From positions 5,956,001 to 6,020,000 of the forward strand of contig NZ_CP107841.1 in NCBI RefSeq assembly GCF_036346855.1: DNA of 64,000 bases, given 5' to 3'. Within the stretch, counting starts at the first letter, position 1; each line of letters starts with the position of its first letter. Below the pieces are notes generated by a model. The model did no database searches and was not told where the DNA came from. It saw only the letters and a program-made list of their open reading frames with translations. Both the position numbers and the translations under genes were made by a program. This stretch comes from Streptomyces europaeiscabiei (GTDB taxonomy: Bacteria > Actinomycetota > Actinomycetes > Streptomycetales > Streptomycetaceae). Shown piece by piece: positions 9,592-18,929 of this stretch.

Positions 9592-9699
9592 CTCACGGTC
9601 TCGTAATGCGTAGGTCTCGGGTTCGAATCCCGAAGGCGGCTCGGATTAACCCCAGGACTCACTCGCCGTGACCTGGGGTTTTTTCATGTCTGGGACATG
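9592..9699 (+). other. Attachment-site copy A: 3' half of tRNA-Thr(CGT) plus downstream flank
   Basis: From the anticodon loop (CTCGTAA) the sequence continues TGCGTAGGTCTCGGGTTCG through the T arm and the acceptor strand AAGGCGGC, then the post-tRNA terminator. The 5' half of a tRNA is absent, so this is a tRNA-derived att remnant. Positions 9606-9699 are identical to 30466-30559 in the same orientation, and weaker similarity extends about 150 bp to the left. The position, about 1.3 kb beyond the 3' end of the integrase pseudogene, fits an int-adjacent att site. The surrounding 770 bp (9124-9891) hold no gene that I can support. Confidence 0.75.
9648..9684 (+). terminator. tRNA-derived intrinsic terminator (copy A)
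   Basis: AACCCCAGG pairs with CCTGGGGTT and is followed by a T tract. It is the native terminator carried along with the att core. Confidence 0.8.
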
Positions 9700-9891
9700 T
9701 CGAGCCGCGCGACGGGGATGTCGTGGAGGGGCTTGCGTGAGCGATGCGTGAGCGGATGGGCCTGGAAGAGGTGCACCGCCGAGTGCTGCGGTTCATGATC
9801 TGGCATTCACGTCAAACCGCAGCGACGCGGTGCCATCAGCGACTTAGGGTGGCGAAGCTAGGCACTCAGAACGTAGAGAGGTGAAGTCGGG

Positions 9892-10950
9892 TTGGCGCGC
9901 TGCGACTGTGGTCAACAAGTTGGTAAGAATGACACTTTTTGTCGGACTTGTGGTGCGCGCGCCTCTTCGGCCGGCTCGCTGTGTGGAACTCTCAGTCGGC
10001 GCGCCGAACTGACCTTTGAAGCCTTGGCTGCCGAACACCGTAGGGGCTGGCCGTCGAGTGAAGTGACACACACCGAGGAGAATCTCCGGGCCATCGATCG
10101 GGCCCATGGTGACCGGGTGGCGATCCATCCGTTCGCGAGCGATGAGGAACGCTCGAACGGAGCGGACTGGGAGTGGTGGTTTCACTCCGGCGCCGTGGGG
10201 TTCGGCATGCGCGTCCAAGCGAAGCGTGCCAACCGAAACGGCGGATACGACCTACGATATCGACCCGATGGCGACAGGTACCAGAATGATCTTCTGATCG
10301 AAGACGCCATCAAGGCAGGTTGCATTCCAGCCTACGTCTTCTACAACCACCTCAACTGGCCACAGAGACGTCCAGGCAAGCCGTGGTTGGGCTGCGACCA
10401 TGGCACCTTCAATGAGGGTCAGCTGGGATGCACCATAGCGTCAGCCCTGGTTGTCAAGCAGACGCTTCGCGGAGCGCGCGCGAGCTCGCGATACGTGAAG
10501 GATCGCAGTCGCCCTTGGAACCGCATCCTTTGTGATGGGAGTGAATCCAGTGCGCCAAGCCTGGAAATTGCTTACGGGAGGGTGCTGAGTCTGCACCAGA
10601 CAGCTCTTGCGGAGCTTGAGTGGGAGACGGAGCTCTCGCAAAACTCTCCAGTAGTGGCTGGAGCTCCGATCCGGTTGACCAACCCAGAGGAGCCGAGCCG
10701 GGTTGATCGTCATCAGCACGATAGCGAGGATGACCGCGGGCGGGCCGAGCGCGACGAGACGACGCGTGGTGCAGCGCCGCTTAGCCCAACTGAACGTGCC
10801 CTTCGCGGACAACTACGGGAAATGGCAGACCGTCCGGTGGGCCGGCTTCCGCAGCGTGTACGAGCCATGGTCCGTGGCGCTGAGGGGGAACCGGCCGACG
10901 AGCGAGTTGCAGGTGCGGTGCTAGTGAATCTTGGCTCCGCTGAGACCTGA
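9892..10950 (+). CDS. DUF6615-type protein with N-terminal zinc ribbon, possible nuclease
   Basis: This 352-residue protein is read from TTG 9892 (AGAGGTG upstream). It opens with a four-cysteine ribbon, CDCGQ(x9)CRTCGA. The body matches what I know as DUF6615: ELTFEALAAEHRRGW, then NGADWEWWF, MRVQAKRA, NDLLIEDAIKAGCIPAYVFY and GAVLVNLGS near the end. The ADWEW and QAK pair is reminiscent of the PD-(D/E)xK nuclease core in its QxK variant. It sits between an att copy and an integrase remnant, a common place for cargo such as defence genes. Nuclease activity is my inference; the C-terminal 80 residues are Arg-rich and less convincing. Confidence 0.65.
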   Translation: MARCDCGQQVGKNDTFCRTCGARASSAGSLCGTLSRRAELTFEALAAEHRRGWPSSEVTHTEENLRAIDRAHGDRVAIHPFASDEERSNGADWEWWFHSGAVGFGMRVQAKRANRNGGYDLRYRPDGDRYQNDLLIEDAIKAGCIPAYVFYNHLNWPQRRPGKPWLGCDHGTFNEGQLGCTIASALVVKQTLRGARASSRYVKDRSRPWNRILCDGSESSAPSLEIAYGRVLSLHQTALAELEWETELSQNSPVVAGAPIRLTNPEEPSRVDRHQHDSEDDRGRAERDETTRGAAPLSPTERALRGQLREMADRPVGRLPQRVRAMVRGAEGEPADERVAGAVLVNLGSAET

Positions 10951-10998
10951 GGTCTACCCGGGGCTGCGACAGGCAGGCCATCCCGGAGACAGCTGACG

Positions 10999-12624
10999 TT
11001 ACCGAGAGCCCTGTTTCTTGAGCTTTTTCAAGTCGTCCTTCTTCTTACCCTTGGCCCGGTCTTTCGCTTTGGCCTTGGCCTTCTTGGTGGCCTTCGCCGC
11101 CTTGCGGGCCGCCACTTTCGCCTCGGTCCTACGCTGGAGGGGGACCAGTTTGGCCGTGGCCTCGGCAGCGCTCTTCCCGACGTGAGGCAGGACGCTTTGG
11201 TAGATGTCTCGCGTGATCCGGGTATCGCTGTGCCTGAGCGTGTCCGACACGATCTTCACGTCGATGCCGGCGGCGAGCATGAGCGTGGCCGCCCCGTGCC
11301 GGAGGTCGTGCAGCCGGATCGGCGGGAGCCCGGAGGCGGCGACGAGGCGCTCGAAGAGGGCGGTCACTTTGCCGGGGTGGAGCCAGGAGCCGTCTTCCTG
11401 GGTGAAGACCATGCCGGTCTCGGCCCAGGCTGATCCCCACTCCTCGCGGTCCGCGTCCTGCTGTTCGCGGTGCCGCTTGAGGACGTTGACGGTGTCGTCG
11501 TCGAGCGCGACCACGCGGAAGCCGCTGTCCGTCTTGGGCTCGGAGGTCTTGACCTCCCACCCGTCCTGGACGAGCTGGGCGGAGACGGTCAGGGAGTGGT
11601 CATCGAGGTTGGTCTCCGACCAGGGCTGCGCGCATGCCTCGCCCCGACGCAGGCCCCGGAAGGCGATCAGGTGCCACATCGCGTACAGCCGGTTCTCCGC
11701 GAGGAAGTCGAGGAACGTGCCGGTCTGTTCGGGCGTCCAGACCATGACGGGGGAGAGCTTCTCGCCCGTCTGCTCCCACTTTGGCGACCCGCGCGTCGGT
11801 CCACACCAGCGCTTTCGGCTTGCGCACGGGATCGAGTTCGACGTGGGCGGCCGGGTTGAAGGTGAGGATCTGCTGGCCGATCGCGTCGTTCAACGCGGAC
11901 CGCAGCGTGGCCTTGATACGCAGCCGGGTAGCCGGACCGGTCACACGCCGGAACGGCGGCATGGCATCGATAGCAGTCTTCATCACCTTGCGGCGGGCGC
12001 GGTTGTCCGTGCCTTTCCACGGCACGGTGGCCAACTCCTCGACCGCGGCCCGGCGCTGGGTGTTCTGCTCCAGGATCTCGGCATTGGCGTCGGCGATGGC
12101 CTGAACATCTCGCTGAGATGGCTCACGCGCAGGCGGTCGAGACGGTGGTGGCCGATCCGGGGCTTCAGGTGGAACCGGATATCGGTCTCGTAGCGGCTGA
12201 GCCCCGACCTGCGGATGCGCTTGCCGTCGAGCCATCGGTCGAGCCACTCGCCGACGGTCAGGCGGCCGATCAGGTCCTGACCGGACTTCAGGCGCCGCCG
12301 GGTCTCCTCGACATCCGGCAGTGGCGACTTCTCGTCGCCGACCTCCTCCAACATGGCGGCGATCAGCGTTATGCCCTCGGGGTCGTCGGTGTCGGCGAGG
12401 CCGAGCAGCGCGTGTATGTGGTCGAGATCGGCCTGGGCCGCCTTGAGGGAGTCGTAGCCGGCGCGGCTGAAGGAGCGGCGGGTGCCGTCTTCGCGGGGCG
12501 GGAGTTCCTGGCGTATGGAGTACGAGCCGTGCTTGCGGCTGGAGAGCTTCGGGCACTGCTTACCGAGCGGCTTACCGGTGTGGGCGTCGCGGCAGTAGCA
12601 GCGGCGGTGGGTGGAACCCTTCAA
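10999..12624 (-). pseudogene. Tyrosine integrase with two single-base frameshifts
   Basis: Reading from TTG 12624 (MKGSTHRRCYCRDAHTGKPL) gives the N-terminal arm-binding and core-binding domains. Near 12110 a missing C (ATGTTCAGGCC) shifts the frame, and the core-binding domain continues as AIADANAEILEQNTQRRAAV. Near 11783 an extra A (GCCAAAGTGGGAG) shifts it back, giving the catalytic domain with RGLRRGE, HDLRHG and a terminal IYQ tyrosine. A Lys-rich tail ends the chain. All catalytic residues survive, so inactivation is recent or reflects sequencing error. The 3' end points toward att copy A, the usual int-attP arrangement in actinomycete elements. Confidence 0.8.
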
Positions 12625-12923
12625 AGATCATTCTCCTCATCGGTGTTGCCGACGGGTGGGTCGACGTCGGCGAGTTCTGGTGGCAGGTGAGGTGGTGTGC
12701 CGCCGTCTTCGCGGATGAAGGCGCGGGCGCTGCGGAGGCGGTACTTGGCTTCCAACGCCCTTTCGGAGTAGTCGGCTTGGGCGAGTACGGCTTCCTCGCG
12801 TTCGGCCTGATTGGGTGCCGTCTCGGCCTTCCAGCGCTCGTGCTTCTCGCCCTTCAGGGCGGCCAGGGCGGCGCGCTGGTGGCGGACGTGGGCGCGGAAG
12901 GAGCGGAGCATGTCGTCTTCCAT
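12621..12923 (-). CDS. Small helical protein upstream of and coupled to the integrase
   Basis: This 100-residue charged, helical protein (FRAHVRHQRAALAALKGEKH, then SERALEAKYRLRSARAFIRE) has a stop that overlaps the integrase TTG start (TTGA), so the two were co-translated. No helix-turn-helix typical of excisionases is evident, and the family is unknown. Position alone suggests an integration or excision accessory. Its start lies only a few bases from the point where the Rhs remnant on the other strand begins, marking an insertion or deletion junction. Confidence 0.55.
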   Translation of the reverse strand: MEDDMLRSFRAHVRHQRAALAALKGEKHERWKAETAPNQAEREEAVLAQADYSERALEAKYRLRSARAFIREDGGTPPHLPPELADVDPPVGNTDEENDL

Positions 12924-12931
12924 GCGGCTCC

Positions 12932-14285
12932 TCGGTCACCGAGTACCTGTACGACGCCGATGGCAAGCGGCTGATCAGTCGCGGTCCCGGCGGTGTTTCG
13001 ACGTTGTACCTGGGCGCCACGGAGATCACCTGGACGAAGGCCACGGGGAAGACGACGGCCCGGCGGTATTACGACCTCGGCGGGGCGGGCGCCGTACGCC
13101 AGGACGACGGCACGCTCTCGTTCGTCGTCGCCGACCACCACGGCACCGGCGAACTCGCCGTCGACGCCAGGACCCAGGTCATGGTGCAGCGCCGCAACAT
13201 GCCCTTCGGTGAAGCACGCGGCACGGCGGTGCCGGCCGGAACCTGGCCGGGCAACAAGGGCTTCATCGGCGGTACGCAGGACCCGACCGGCCTCACCCAT
13301 CTCGGAGCCCGGGAGTACGCCCCGGACACGGGCCGTTTCCTCAGCGCTGACGCGGTGGTCGACCCGTCGGACCCGCAGCAGTTGAACGGCTACGCCTACG
13401 GGCACAACAACCCGCTGCGGCGCAGCGACCCGACGGGAAATTACGACCCGGACGAGAGGGAGTACTGCAACCAGAACCCCGGGAAATGCGTGGGCGGAAA
13501 GGTCGTCCCCAGCAAGCCCTCGAAGCCCAAGAAGAACCCGAACCCGAGGATGGGCAAGAAGCGCGCCCATATGCCGGCGGTGCAGAGCGAGCGCCCTCAA
13601 AAACATCATTGAGGAGCTCTGCATTCGGGAGAAGGTTCCGGACTCGGACGTAGTGGGCGACGGCAAGACCGCCACGGCGCTGATCGAGGAACTGAACGAG
13701 GGCAAGGCGTTCGGCGGTGGCGGAACGAGATGGCACATCGAGAAGGCGGTCTCGAAGCTGAGCGGTCTGCGGAAGTTGTTGGAGGACGACCGCATGGCCA
13801 AGGAGGACACGGGTAAGGGGATTATCTCCGACTCCGACCGTAAGGTCGCGATCAATGAATCGAAGGAACTCTGGACGGCCATCCAAGCGGACGACGTCGC
13901 TGGGGTGGTGACGCAGAGAGTGAAGGCGTCGGGGTTCGACAAAACGGTGTCCAAACTCGTCAAGACCGTCATCTCGGCGGCATCGATGAGCGAGGTCACG
14001 GGGCAGAAGTTCGCCGTCCCTGCGAACCGTCACCCGAAGACGCACCGGAGGCCTGTGCCCACGGGAGAGACGATCAAGGGTCGGGGCTTTGCCAAGGCGT
14101 TCGGGGTGGTGGGCGTCGGCGCCGGCGCCGCACAGTTCCCGGTGGACGTCTACAACTACGGGGTCGAGGAAGCGACGAAACAGCTCACAGAATCCCTGAC
14201 GGATCCGCTGGACGCGCTCCCCGACGGACAGGGCGCGGGATGCCTGTTCTTCGGTGACTGCTATGTGGTGACCCCAACGGCCTGA
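12932..14285 (+). pseudogene. Rhs/YD-repeat C-terminal remnant with frameshifted toxin tip
   Basis: Homology begins abruptly at VTEYLYDADGKRL, with no start codon. It then covers the end of an RHS core (GFIGGTQDPTGLTHLGAREY, then GRFLSADAVVDPSDPQQLNG and RRSDPTGNYD). After a Lys/Pro-rich linker the frame is lost near 13580-13600 (stop at 13612). The toxin region continues one frame over as ALKNIIEELCIREKVPDSDV and runs to a stop at 14285. More than 80% of a normal Rhs protein is missing. The cut coincides with the integrase-side gene, so element arrival probably removed the rest. The toxin activity is unrecognised. Confidence 0.75.
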
Positions 14286-14386
14286 CCCTGACCCCATCGG
14301 GCCACCTGCCAGAGACGCCACCGGCCGGAATGATTTTCCGGCCGGTGGCGCGATATTATCCATCGAAACACGAAGGAGTATGAACA

Positions 14387-14869
14387 ATGCAGGGAATATC
14401 CTCGGATGATCTGGTTACGCAGCTCCTCCGGCTGCTCCCAGAAGTAAAGCCTTTTTTCGAGAAGGCTGCCGAACGTGAGGGGTTGCATGCATCGCAGGTG
14501 ACCCACTGGGAACAGGTCGACGTTCACCCGGGGACGCTCCTGTCCGAAGTGCTTGCTCACCCGCTGTTTCAGCCAGTGATGAGATCTCCGGAAATCGACG
14601 CAAAGCAAATGGAATTCCTGGAGCGTTGTTTCGAGTTCATCGAGGGGCTCGAGGAGGACCCGTCGGGTTGGCTGGTGGACACGGCTTACTTCACTTTCGT
14701 GGAATTTTTCTTGGACAGTGATGAAGTGCTCGACCGCGCAATCCGGTTCGCCTGGCCGAAGACCCGGGCGGAGGTCCTGGCGATGCTGAGAGGTTGGAAT
14801 GTCCCCGTGGATCCGTCCTGGGAGGACCCGCCAGGGGAGGGGGCTGTCGGAATAGCACGACTACGGTGA
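14387..14869 (+). CDS. Candidate immunity protein of the Rhs remnant
   Basis: This intact 160-residue gene starts at ATG 14387, with GAAGGAG eight bases upstream, 102 bp after the Rhs remnant. The protein is acidic and soluble (LLRLLPEVKPFFEKAAEREG, then MEFLERCFEFIEGLEEDPSG and FTFVEFFLDSDEVLDRAIRF). It resembles a class of small Streptomyces immunity-like proteins that I recall as DUF7674, but I hold that only loosely. Its base composition is lower in GC than the surroundings. It may survive as an orphan immunity gene protecting against related toxins. Confidence 0.6.
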   Translation: MQGISSDDLVTQLLRLLPEVKPFFEKAAEREGLHASQVTHWEQVDVHPGTLLSEVLAHPLFQPVMRSPEIDAKQMEFLERCFEFIEGLEEDPSGWLVDTAYFTFVEFFLDSDEVLDRAIRFAWPKTRAEVLAMLRGWNVPVDPSWEDPPGEGAVGIARLR

Positions 14870-15256
14870 GAGGGCGATTCGTGCGTGGATCGATGTCCGG
14901 TTCGCTGTTGCCTGATGGGGAGAGGGCAAGTGCTCCTGCGGCGGCCAGAGCAGTGGCATCGCGCCCCACGTACTGCATGACCAAGTCAGTCCCCTTTACT
15001 GGTGAAGGGGCAGTGTTCCAGGGCTGCGTTATTCGGCTGCCTGGAGGATCGACGTATGAGCACCGACCCGCTGCCTGCGTCCGGGTGGCCGAGGCGCTCA
15101 CCCGGCGATTCCCTGTCCGAGATGCACCTGCGGTGTGCGCGCACTGCCGTCCAGCTATGCCCGTGACACCGGCTGCCTACCAGGCGAGCCTCTCGTGAAG
15201 CGCATTGAGAGGCCATGGGTGATGCCTCGTTCAGATCGCGCTTTCAGGAAAGCTCG
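14870..15256. other. Intergenic region without a supportable gene
   Basis: The frames here are arginine/alanine-rich shadows. The only structure I see is a small hairpin, CCCCTT/AAGGGG near 14991-15008, between the end of the immunity gene and the convergent MerR operon. Confidence 0.5.
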
Positions 15257-16279
15257 TCAACGGTCTTCGAGAGACTGGTACTTGAGAACTCCGACAAGGG
15301 CCGAGGCGACGAGGGCGACAGCACTGTCGTCGTCGTGGGCCAGTTGGCGCAGGACCTCCTGCACGGTGGTTCCCGCGAGCTCGACCAGCGCCTGGGTGAG
15401 GCGGATCCGCGTCGCGGAGTCCGCGGTGGGCGCGGCGAGTTCGTCGACCAGGGCGGTCGTGATCCGATCCGTGCACGCGGGGTCCAGGGACAGCGTGCCC
15501 AGAACCTCCGCCGCGTCCACGTCGTTAAAGCCCTCCACCACCATGCTGACGAGTGTGGGCACGGCCGCGGCCACGCCCTGCCTGCCCAGAGCCAGAGCAG
15601 CGTGCCTGCGCACCGTCGTGTCCGGGTCCCCGAGGGCGTCCGCGAGCACTGCGGTAGCACCCGGAGCCTCAGGCATCTCGGCGATCGCTAGCACCGCGCG
15701 CCGCCGGATGTCAGCGTCCCCCGAGTGCGTGGCGGCGTACAGTGTCGCCACACCGTCACCGCCCGATCGGGCGAGCGCCCAGCGCAGGGCGCCTGCGACG
15801 TGCGGGTCTGATTCGGTCAGGACCGCCCCAGCCAGCAGGTCGGCGGGTACCGACACGTCCTCCGGCCGGGCCAGGACGGCCTGCTGTCTGCGCGCGGCGC
15901 TGGGCGAGTTGAGTTCCCGCATGAGTGCGACGATGCGCAGCACTCCCTGCCAGTCGGTGGGCGCCGACGCGTCGATCGCACGGAGCCGCTCGAGCAGCTC
16001 CTGTTCCCGCGCCAGGCGGTCCTCAGTCCGCCGGATGAGGTCGCTGACCAGGGCGGACGGCGTGAAGGCCGGGTCCTCCAGCGCGCGCCCGATCTGCTTG
16101 AGCGAGAGCCCGAGGGACCGCAGGCTCTCCACATGGAAGATCCTGCGGACATCCTCGGCGGAGTACTCGCGGTAGCCACCGACAGTGCGGCCCGTGGGCC
16201 GCACCAACCCCAGGGCGTCATAGTGCCGGAGCATCCGGGTGCTCACCCTGGAGCGGCGGGCCACATCGCCGATCAGCAA
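15257..16279 (-). CDS. MerR-family regulator with C-terminal HEAT repeats
   Basis: The N-terminal MerR winged helix (residues 1-70: LIGDVARRSRVSTRMLRHYD, then YREYSAEDVRRIFHVESLRS) is followed by the usual dimerisation helix. About 190 residues of HEAT-type helical repeats come next (DADIRRRAVLAIAEMPEA, then DPDTTVRRHAALALGRQG). The total is 340 residues. The TTG start at 16279 overlaps the upstream gene by seven bases, so the pair is co-translated. HEAT repeats in place of a ligand pocket suggest a protein or large ligand as effector, possibly the partner HEAT protein. The family is common in Streptomyces. Confidence 0.8.
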   Translation of the reverse strand: MLIGDVARRSRVSTRMLRHYDALGLVRPTGRTVGGYREYSAEDVRRIFHVESLRSLGLSLKQIGRALEDPAFTPSALVSDLIRRTEDRLAREQELLERLRAIDASAPTDWQGVLRIVALMRELNSPSAARRQQAVLARPEDVSVPADLLAGAVLTESDPHVAGALRWALARSGGDGVATLYAATHSGDADIRRRAVLAIAEMPEAPGATAVLADALGDPDTTVRRHAALALGRQGVAAAVPTLVSMVVEGFNDVDAAEVLGTLSLDPACTDRITTALVDELAAPTADSATRIRLTQALVELAGTTVQEVLRQLAHDDDSAVALVASALVGVLKYQSLEDR

Positions 16280-17061
16280 TCCCCGCCCTCCGATGCCTCT
16301 GCAGCCTTCGCGGCCTCCATCGACTCGGTCGTCTCCGCGGGCTCGGCGGCCTCCGAGGTTTCGGTGCCTGCTGACGCAGCCGCGGCGGCAGCGGCTCGTT
16401 CCGGGCCGAGTGCGACCACGCGCTTCGCCTCGTCGAGGGCCACGTCGAAACCGGTCTCCGGGTTCTGCCGGAGCAGCTCGGTGGCACGGGCGTGCGCGGC
16501 CACCGCCGGGTCGGAACTCTCCGCGGCCCTCTCCAGGGCCGACCTGATCACGTCACCGAGGTCGGCCAAGGCCCGGCTCAGACTCAGCTGCACAGTGCGG
16601 TCGCCACGGCCGAGCTGCAGAACCAGTTCGTCGGCCAGGTCCTTCTCCTCGCCCTCGGGCACGAGGACGACTGCGACGCGCCACGCGGTCCGCGCGACCT
16701 CGTCGTCGGCGTCCCGCAACATGTCGCGGGTGACCCAGGCCCACGTGCTCTTGTCGCCGATCTTGGAGAGTGTGTGCAGCGCCTGGCTGCGGGCCTGGGT
16801 ACGCCTGGAGTCGAGCTCCTGGCGGATCCGGGGCAGGGTGGTCTCCGGCGGGAGGCGGGTCAGCGCCCAGGACAGCATGTCTCGTACGAAGAAGTCCGGC
16901 TCGACCGCGCACCGCTCGACGATCGTCTCCAGAAACACGGGGTCGGGGTTCGAGCCGACCGCCAGGGCCGTCTGAAGCCGGACCGACGAGTCCTCGGCGC
17001 CCAGGGCGTTGGTCACACGGGTGTTCTGCGGGGTTACGTCGGTCGTGTTGATCGGGACCAC
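16273..17061 (-). CDS. HEAT-repeat protein, partner of the MerR regulator
   Basis: This 262-residue protein has repeated HEAT helices (SSVRLQTALAVGSNPDPVFL, then DFFVRDMLSWALTRLPPETT and SRRTQARSQALHTLSKIGDK) and an Ala/Glu-rich low-complexity tail. The GTG at 17061 overlaps GGAGGT, which would be its own ribosome-binding site, so the true start may be a few codons downstream. It is the first gene of a two-gene operon with the MerR/HEAT regulator and lies just below a strong MerR-type dyad. I infer that it senses or titrates something for that regulator; no enzyme motif is visible. Confidence 0.7.
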   Translation of the reverse strand: MVPINTTDVTPQNTRVTNALGAEDSSVRLQTALAVGSNPDPVFLETIVERCAVEPDFFVRDMLSWALTRLPPETTLPRIRQELDSRRTQARSQALHTLSKIGDKSTWAWVTRDMLRDADDEVARTAWRVAVVLVPEGEEKDLADELVLQLGRGDRTVQLSLSRALADLGDVIRSALERAAESSDPAVAAHARATELLRQNPETGFDVALDEAKRVVALGPERAAAAAAASAGTETSEAAEPAETTESMEAAKAAEASEGGDC

Positions 17062-17080
17062 CTCCTGCGCCCAAGTGAAA

Positions 17081-17101
17081 ACCTTGTCACCGTGTCAAGG
17101 T
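17081..17101 (-). promoter_or_regulatory. MerR-type operator
   Basis: ACCTTGTCAC-C-GTGTCAAGGT is a 21-bp dyad with a single mismatched pair, twenty bases upstream of the HEAT gene. CTTGaC/GtCAAG dyads of this spacing are typical MerR-family operators, so autoregulation by the second gene of the operon is likely. Confidence 0.65.
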
Positions 17102-17212
17102 CAAGTTAGTGGCCGGCGAATACGGCGACGTCCTGGTCGCAGCGCGGCGTTCAGGGCTGCGGGTTCTTGCGGGCGGTGAGCATCGCGCGGAACGCGTCGA
17201 TGGCGGCCTGGT

Positions 17213-17774
17213 CTCCGCGACTTTGTCGCCAACGCGCCGAATCGCTGCTGGGTCGCCGACTTCACCCACGTCGCCACGTTCTCCGGCGTCGTCTACGTCG
17301 CCTTCGTCGTGGACACCTTCTCCCGCCGGATTGTCGGCTGGTCCGCCTCGACCACGAAGCAGACCCGGCTCGTCCTGGACGCCCTGGACATGGGAACTGT
17401 GGCAACGCGACCGCGACCAACACCCGTACCTGCCAGGTGAGTTGATTCATCACTCGGACGCAGGATCGCAATATACGTCCTTCACGCTGGCCGAGCACTT
17501 GGAGAAGGCCGACATCGCCGCCTCCATCGGATCGGTCGGGGACGCATACGACAACGCGCTGATGGAGTCGACGATCGGCCTCTTCAAAACCGAGGTGATC
17601 AAGCCGCAACGGCCCTGGCGGTCCCTCGCCCAGGTCGAGCTGGCGACCGCCGAATGGACCGACTGGTACAACCACACCCGGCTCCACGGTGAAATAGGGC
17701 ACATCCCGCCCGCCGAATACGAAGCCAACCACTACCTGAGCACCACGAAAGCCCAGGTCACAACCAACATCTGA
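17213..17774 (+). pseudogene. IS3-family transposase (OrfB) remnant, truncated and frameshifted
   Basis: The remnant begins mid-protein at DFVANAPNRCWVADFTHV. An extra base near 17392 (GACATGGGAACTG) shifts the frame, and it continues as LWQRDRDQHPYLPGELIHHS to the stop at 17774. The DDE residues are still visible in VADFTHV, HHSDAGSQY and NALMESTIG. The N-terminal third and OrfA are absent. The piece directly abuts the cut C-terminus of the recombinase remnant on the other strand, so its insertion may have truncated that gene. Confidence 0.8.
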
Positions 17775-17798
17775 GATCTCTACCGAACCCGGAACGGT

Positions 17799-18868
17799 TC
17801 AGTCCGCGGTCGCTGAGGATTCGCGATAGCGGCTGCGGAAGGATCTACGTCGGGCATCGCGCACGATGGCCCACTCGGCGAAGGGGCGGATGATCCGCAG
17901 GTGGTGGGAGAGGAGAGGTTCGAGGGCCTGGCGGAGCCAGATCTCTAGGCGCGCCAGGAACTCGTCGCGGCTGGGCAAAACTTGTGTGGTGATCAGGAGG
18001 TTTCGGACCGCGCGTGTGTCGTGGTCCTGAGGAAGGTCGTCCAGCAGATCATGAGTGATCTCAGCCTGCCCCGCGGCCAGGCTCGCCAGCAGCTGGCCGC
18101 CGCTTCGGCTCAGCCAGTTGATGACGGAGCGAGGGGAGGTGGCCGAGATGAGTGCCTCTGCCAGCGGGACGAGTTGGGGGCCCGGCTGGCCGTTTTCGCC
18201 GCTGAGGAGATCGCGGACCCGGTCACTGGCGACGCATCGCGTGCAGCGCCCGTCGGCGTAGATGTCGCCGGGGTAGGCGCAGCGTTGGCAGGTGAAGTCG
18301 ACGTCGATGCCCCAGCAGGGCCCGCATGCTTCGCCGCCGACTTCGGTCGGGCCCACGAGGACCCGGGTGGTGCCGCAGAGAGTGCAGGGTGCCGGATTGC
18401 GGCGTCGGCGTCCGTAGCAGGTGGGGCAGAGCGGGCCAGCTGGCCAGGTCGCGAGACTACGGTCCGTGCGGCCGCAGTCTCCGCACTTGTGCAGGGGCCG
18501 AGGGCGGCAGCTGTTGCAGTGGAAGGCTCCGCCCCCTGCCGTACGTGCTTGCCTCTGCGGAAACGGCCACAGACGACACAGATGCCTTCGATGACGCGGC
18601 AGGTTGCGCAGAGCCCGGGTTCGCCGTTCCCGCCGCGCTTCGATATGTGGCGGAGCTGGCCGCACTTCCCGCAGATACGTTCCGGGGCGCGGTAGCAGCG
18701 TTTGCAGACGGGCCCTTCGCCCTTGGGGTTGGCATGCGCGGGTCCAGTGACGCCGCAGCGGACGCACTCGCGATCTGGTGTCTTCACGCAGGCGGAGCAC
18801 ACCAGGACCGCGGCTCCGTCCCTCTTTCGCCGGGTGTGGTTGCCGTGTCTGTGCATCGCCATGCGCAT
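17799..18868 (-). pseudogene. Multi-zinc-ribbon recombinase-type protein, frameshifted and C-terminally truncated
   Basis: The reading starts at MRMAMHRHGNHTRRKR and carries many CxxC knuckles (CVRCGVTG, CKRCYRAPERICGKCG, CATC, CVVCG). Near 18527-18540 the frame changes and the ribbons continue (FHCNSCRPRPLHKCGDCGRT, then CTLCGTT and CQRCAYPG). A helical region ends at SRYRESSATAD. I recognise this as the N-terminal part of a long Streptomyces protein in which zinc ribbons precede an integrase-like domain. That domain is missing at the IS3 junction. The assignment to the recombinase family is from memory of the ribbon pattern. Confidence 0.6.
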
Positions 18869-18929
18869 CCGGACGGCGTGGTGTCGCCCGCCGTCCGCGT
18901 CGTTGCCAGGGGCGGGGCGGGCCGGTGGT

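Noticed and set aside
9060..9662. 200-codon minus-strand frame starting MSPGVNPSRLRDSNPRPTH
   Set aside because: Its N-terminus is the antisense translation of the tRNA 3' half and terminator. The same peptide start appears antisense to the second att copy (30277-30522).
15135..16175. 346-codon Ser/Arg-rich plus-strand frame
   Set aside because: Shadow of the MerR/HEAT gene; composition is typical of complement frames in GC-rich DNA.
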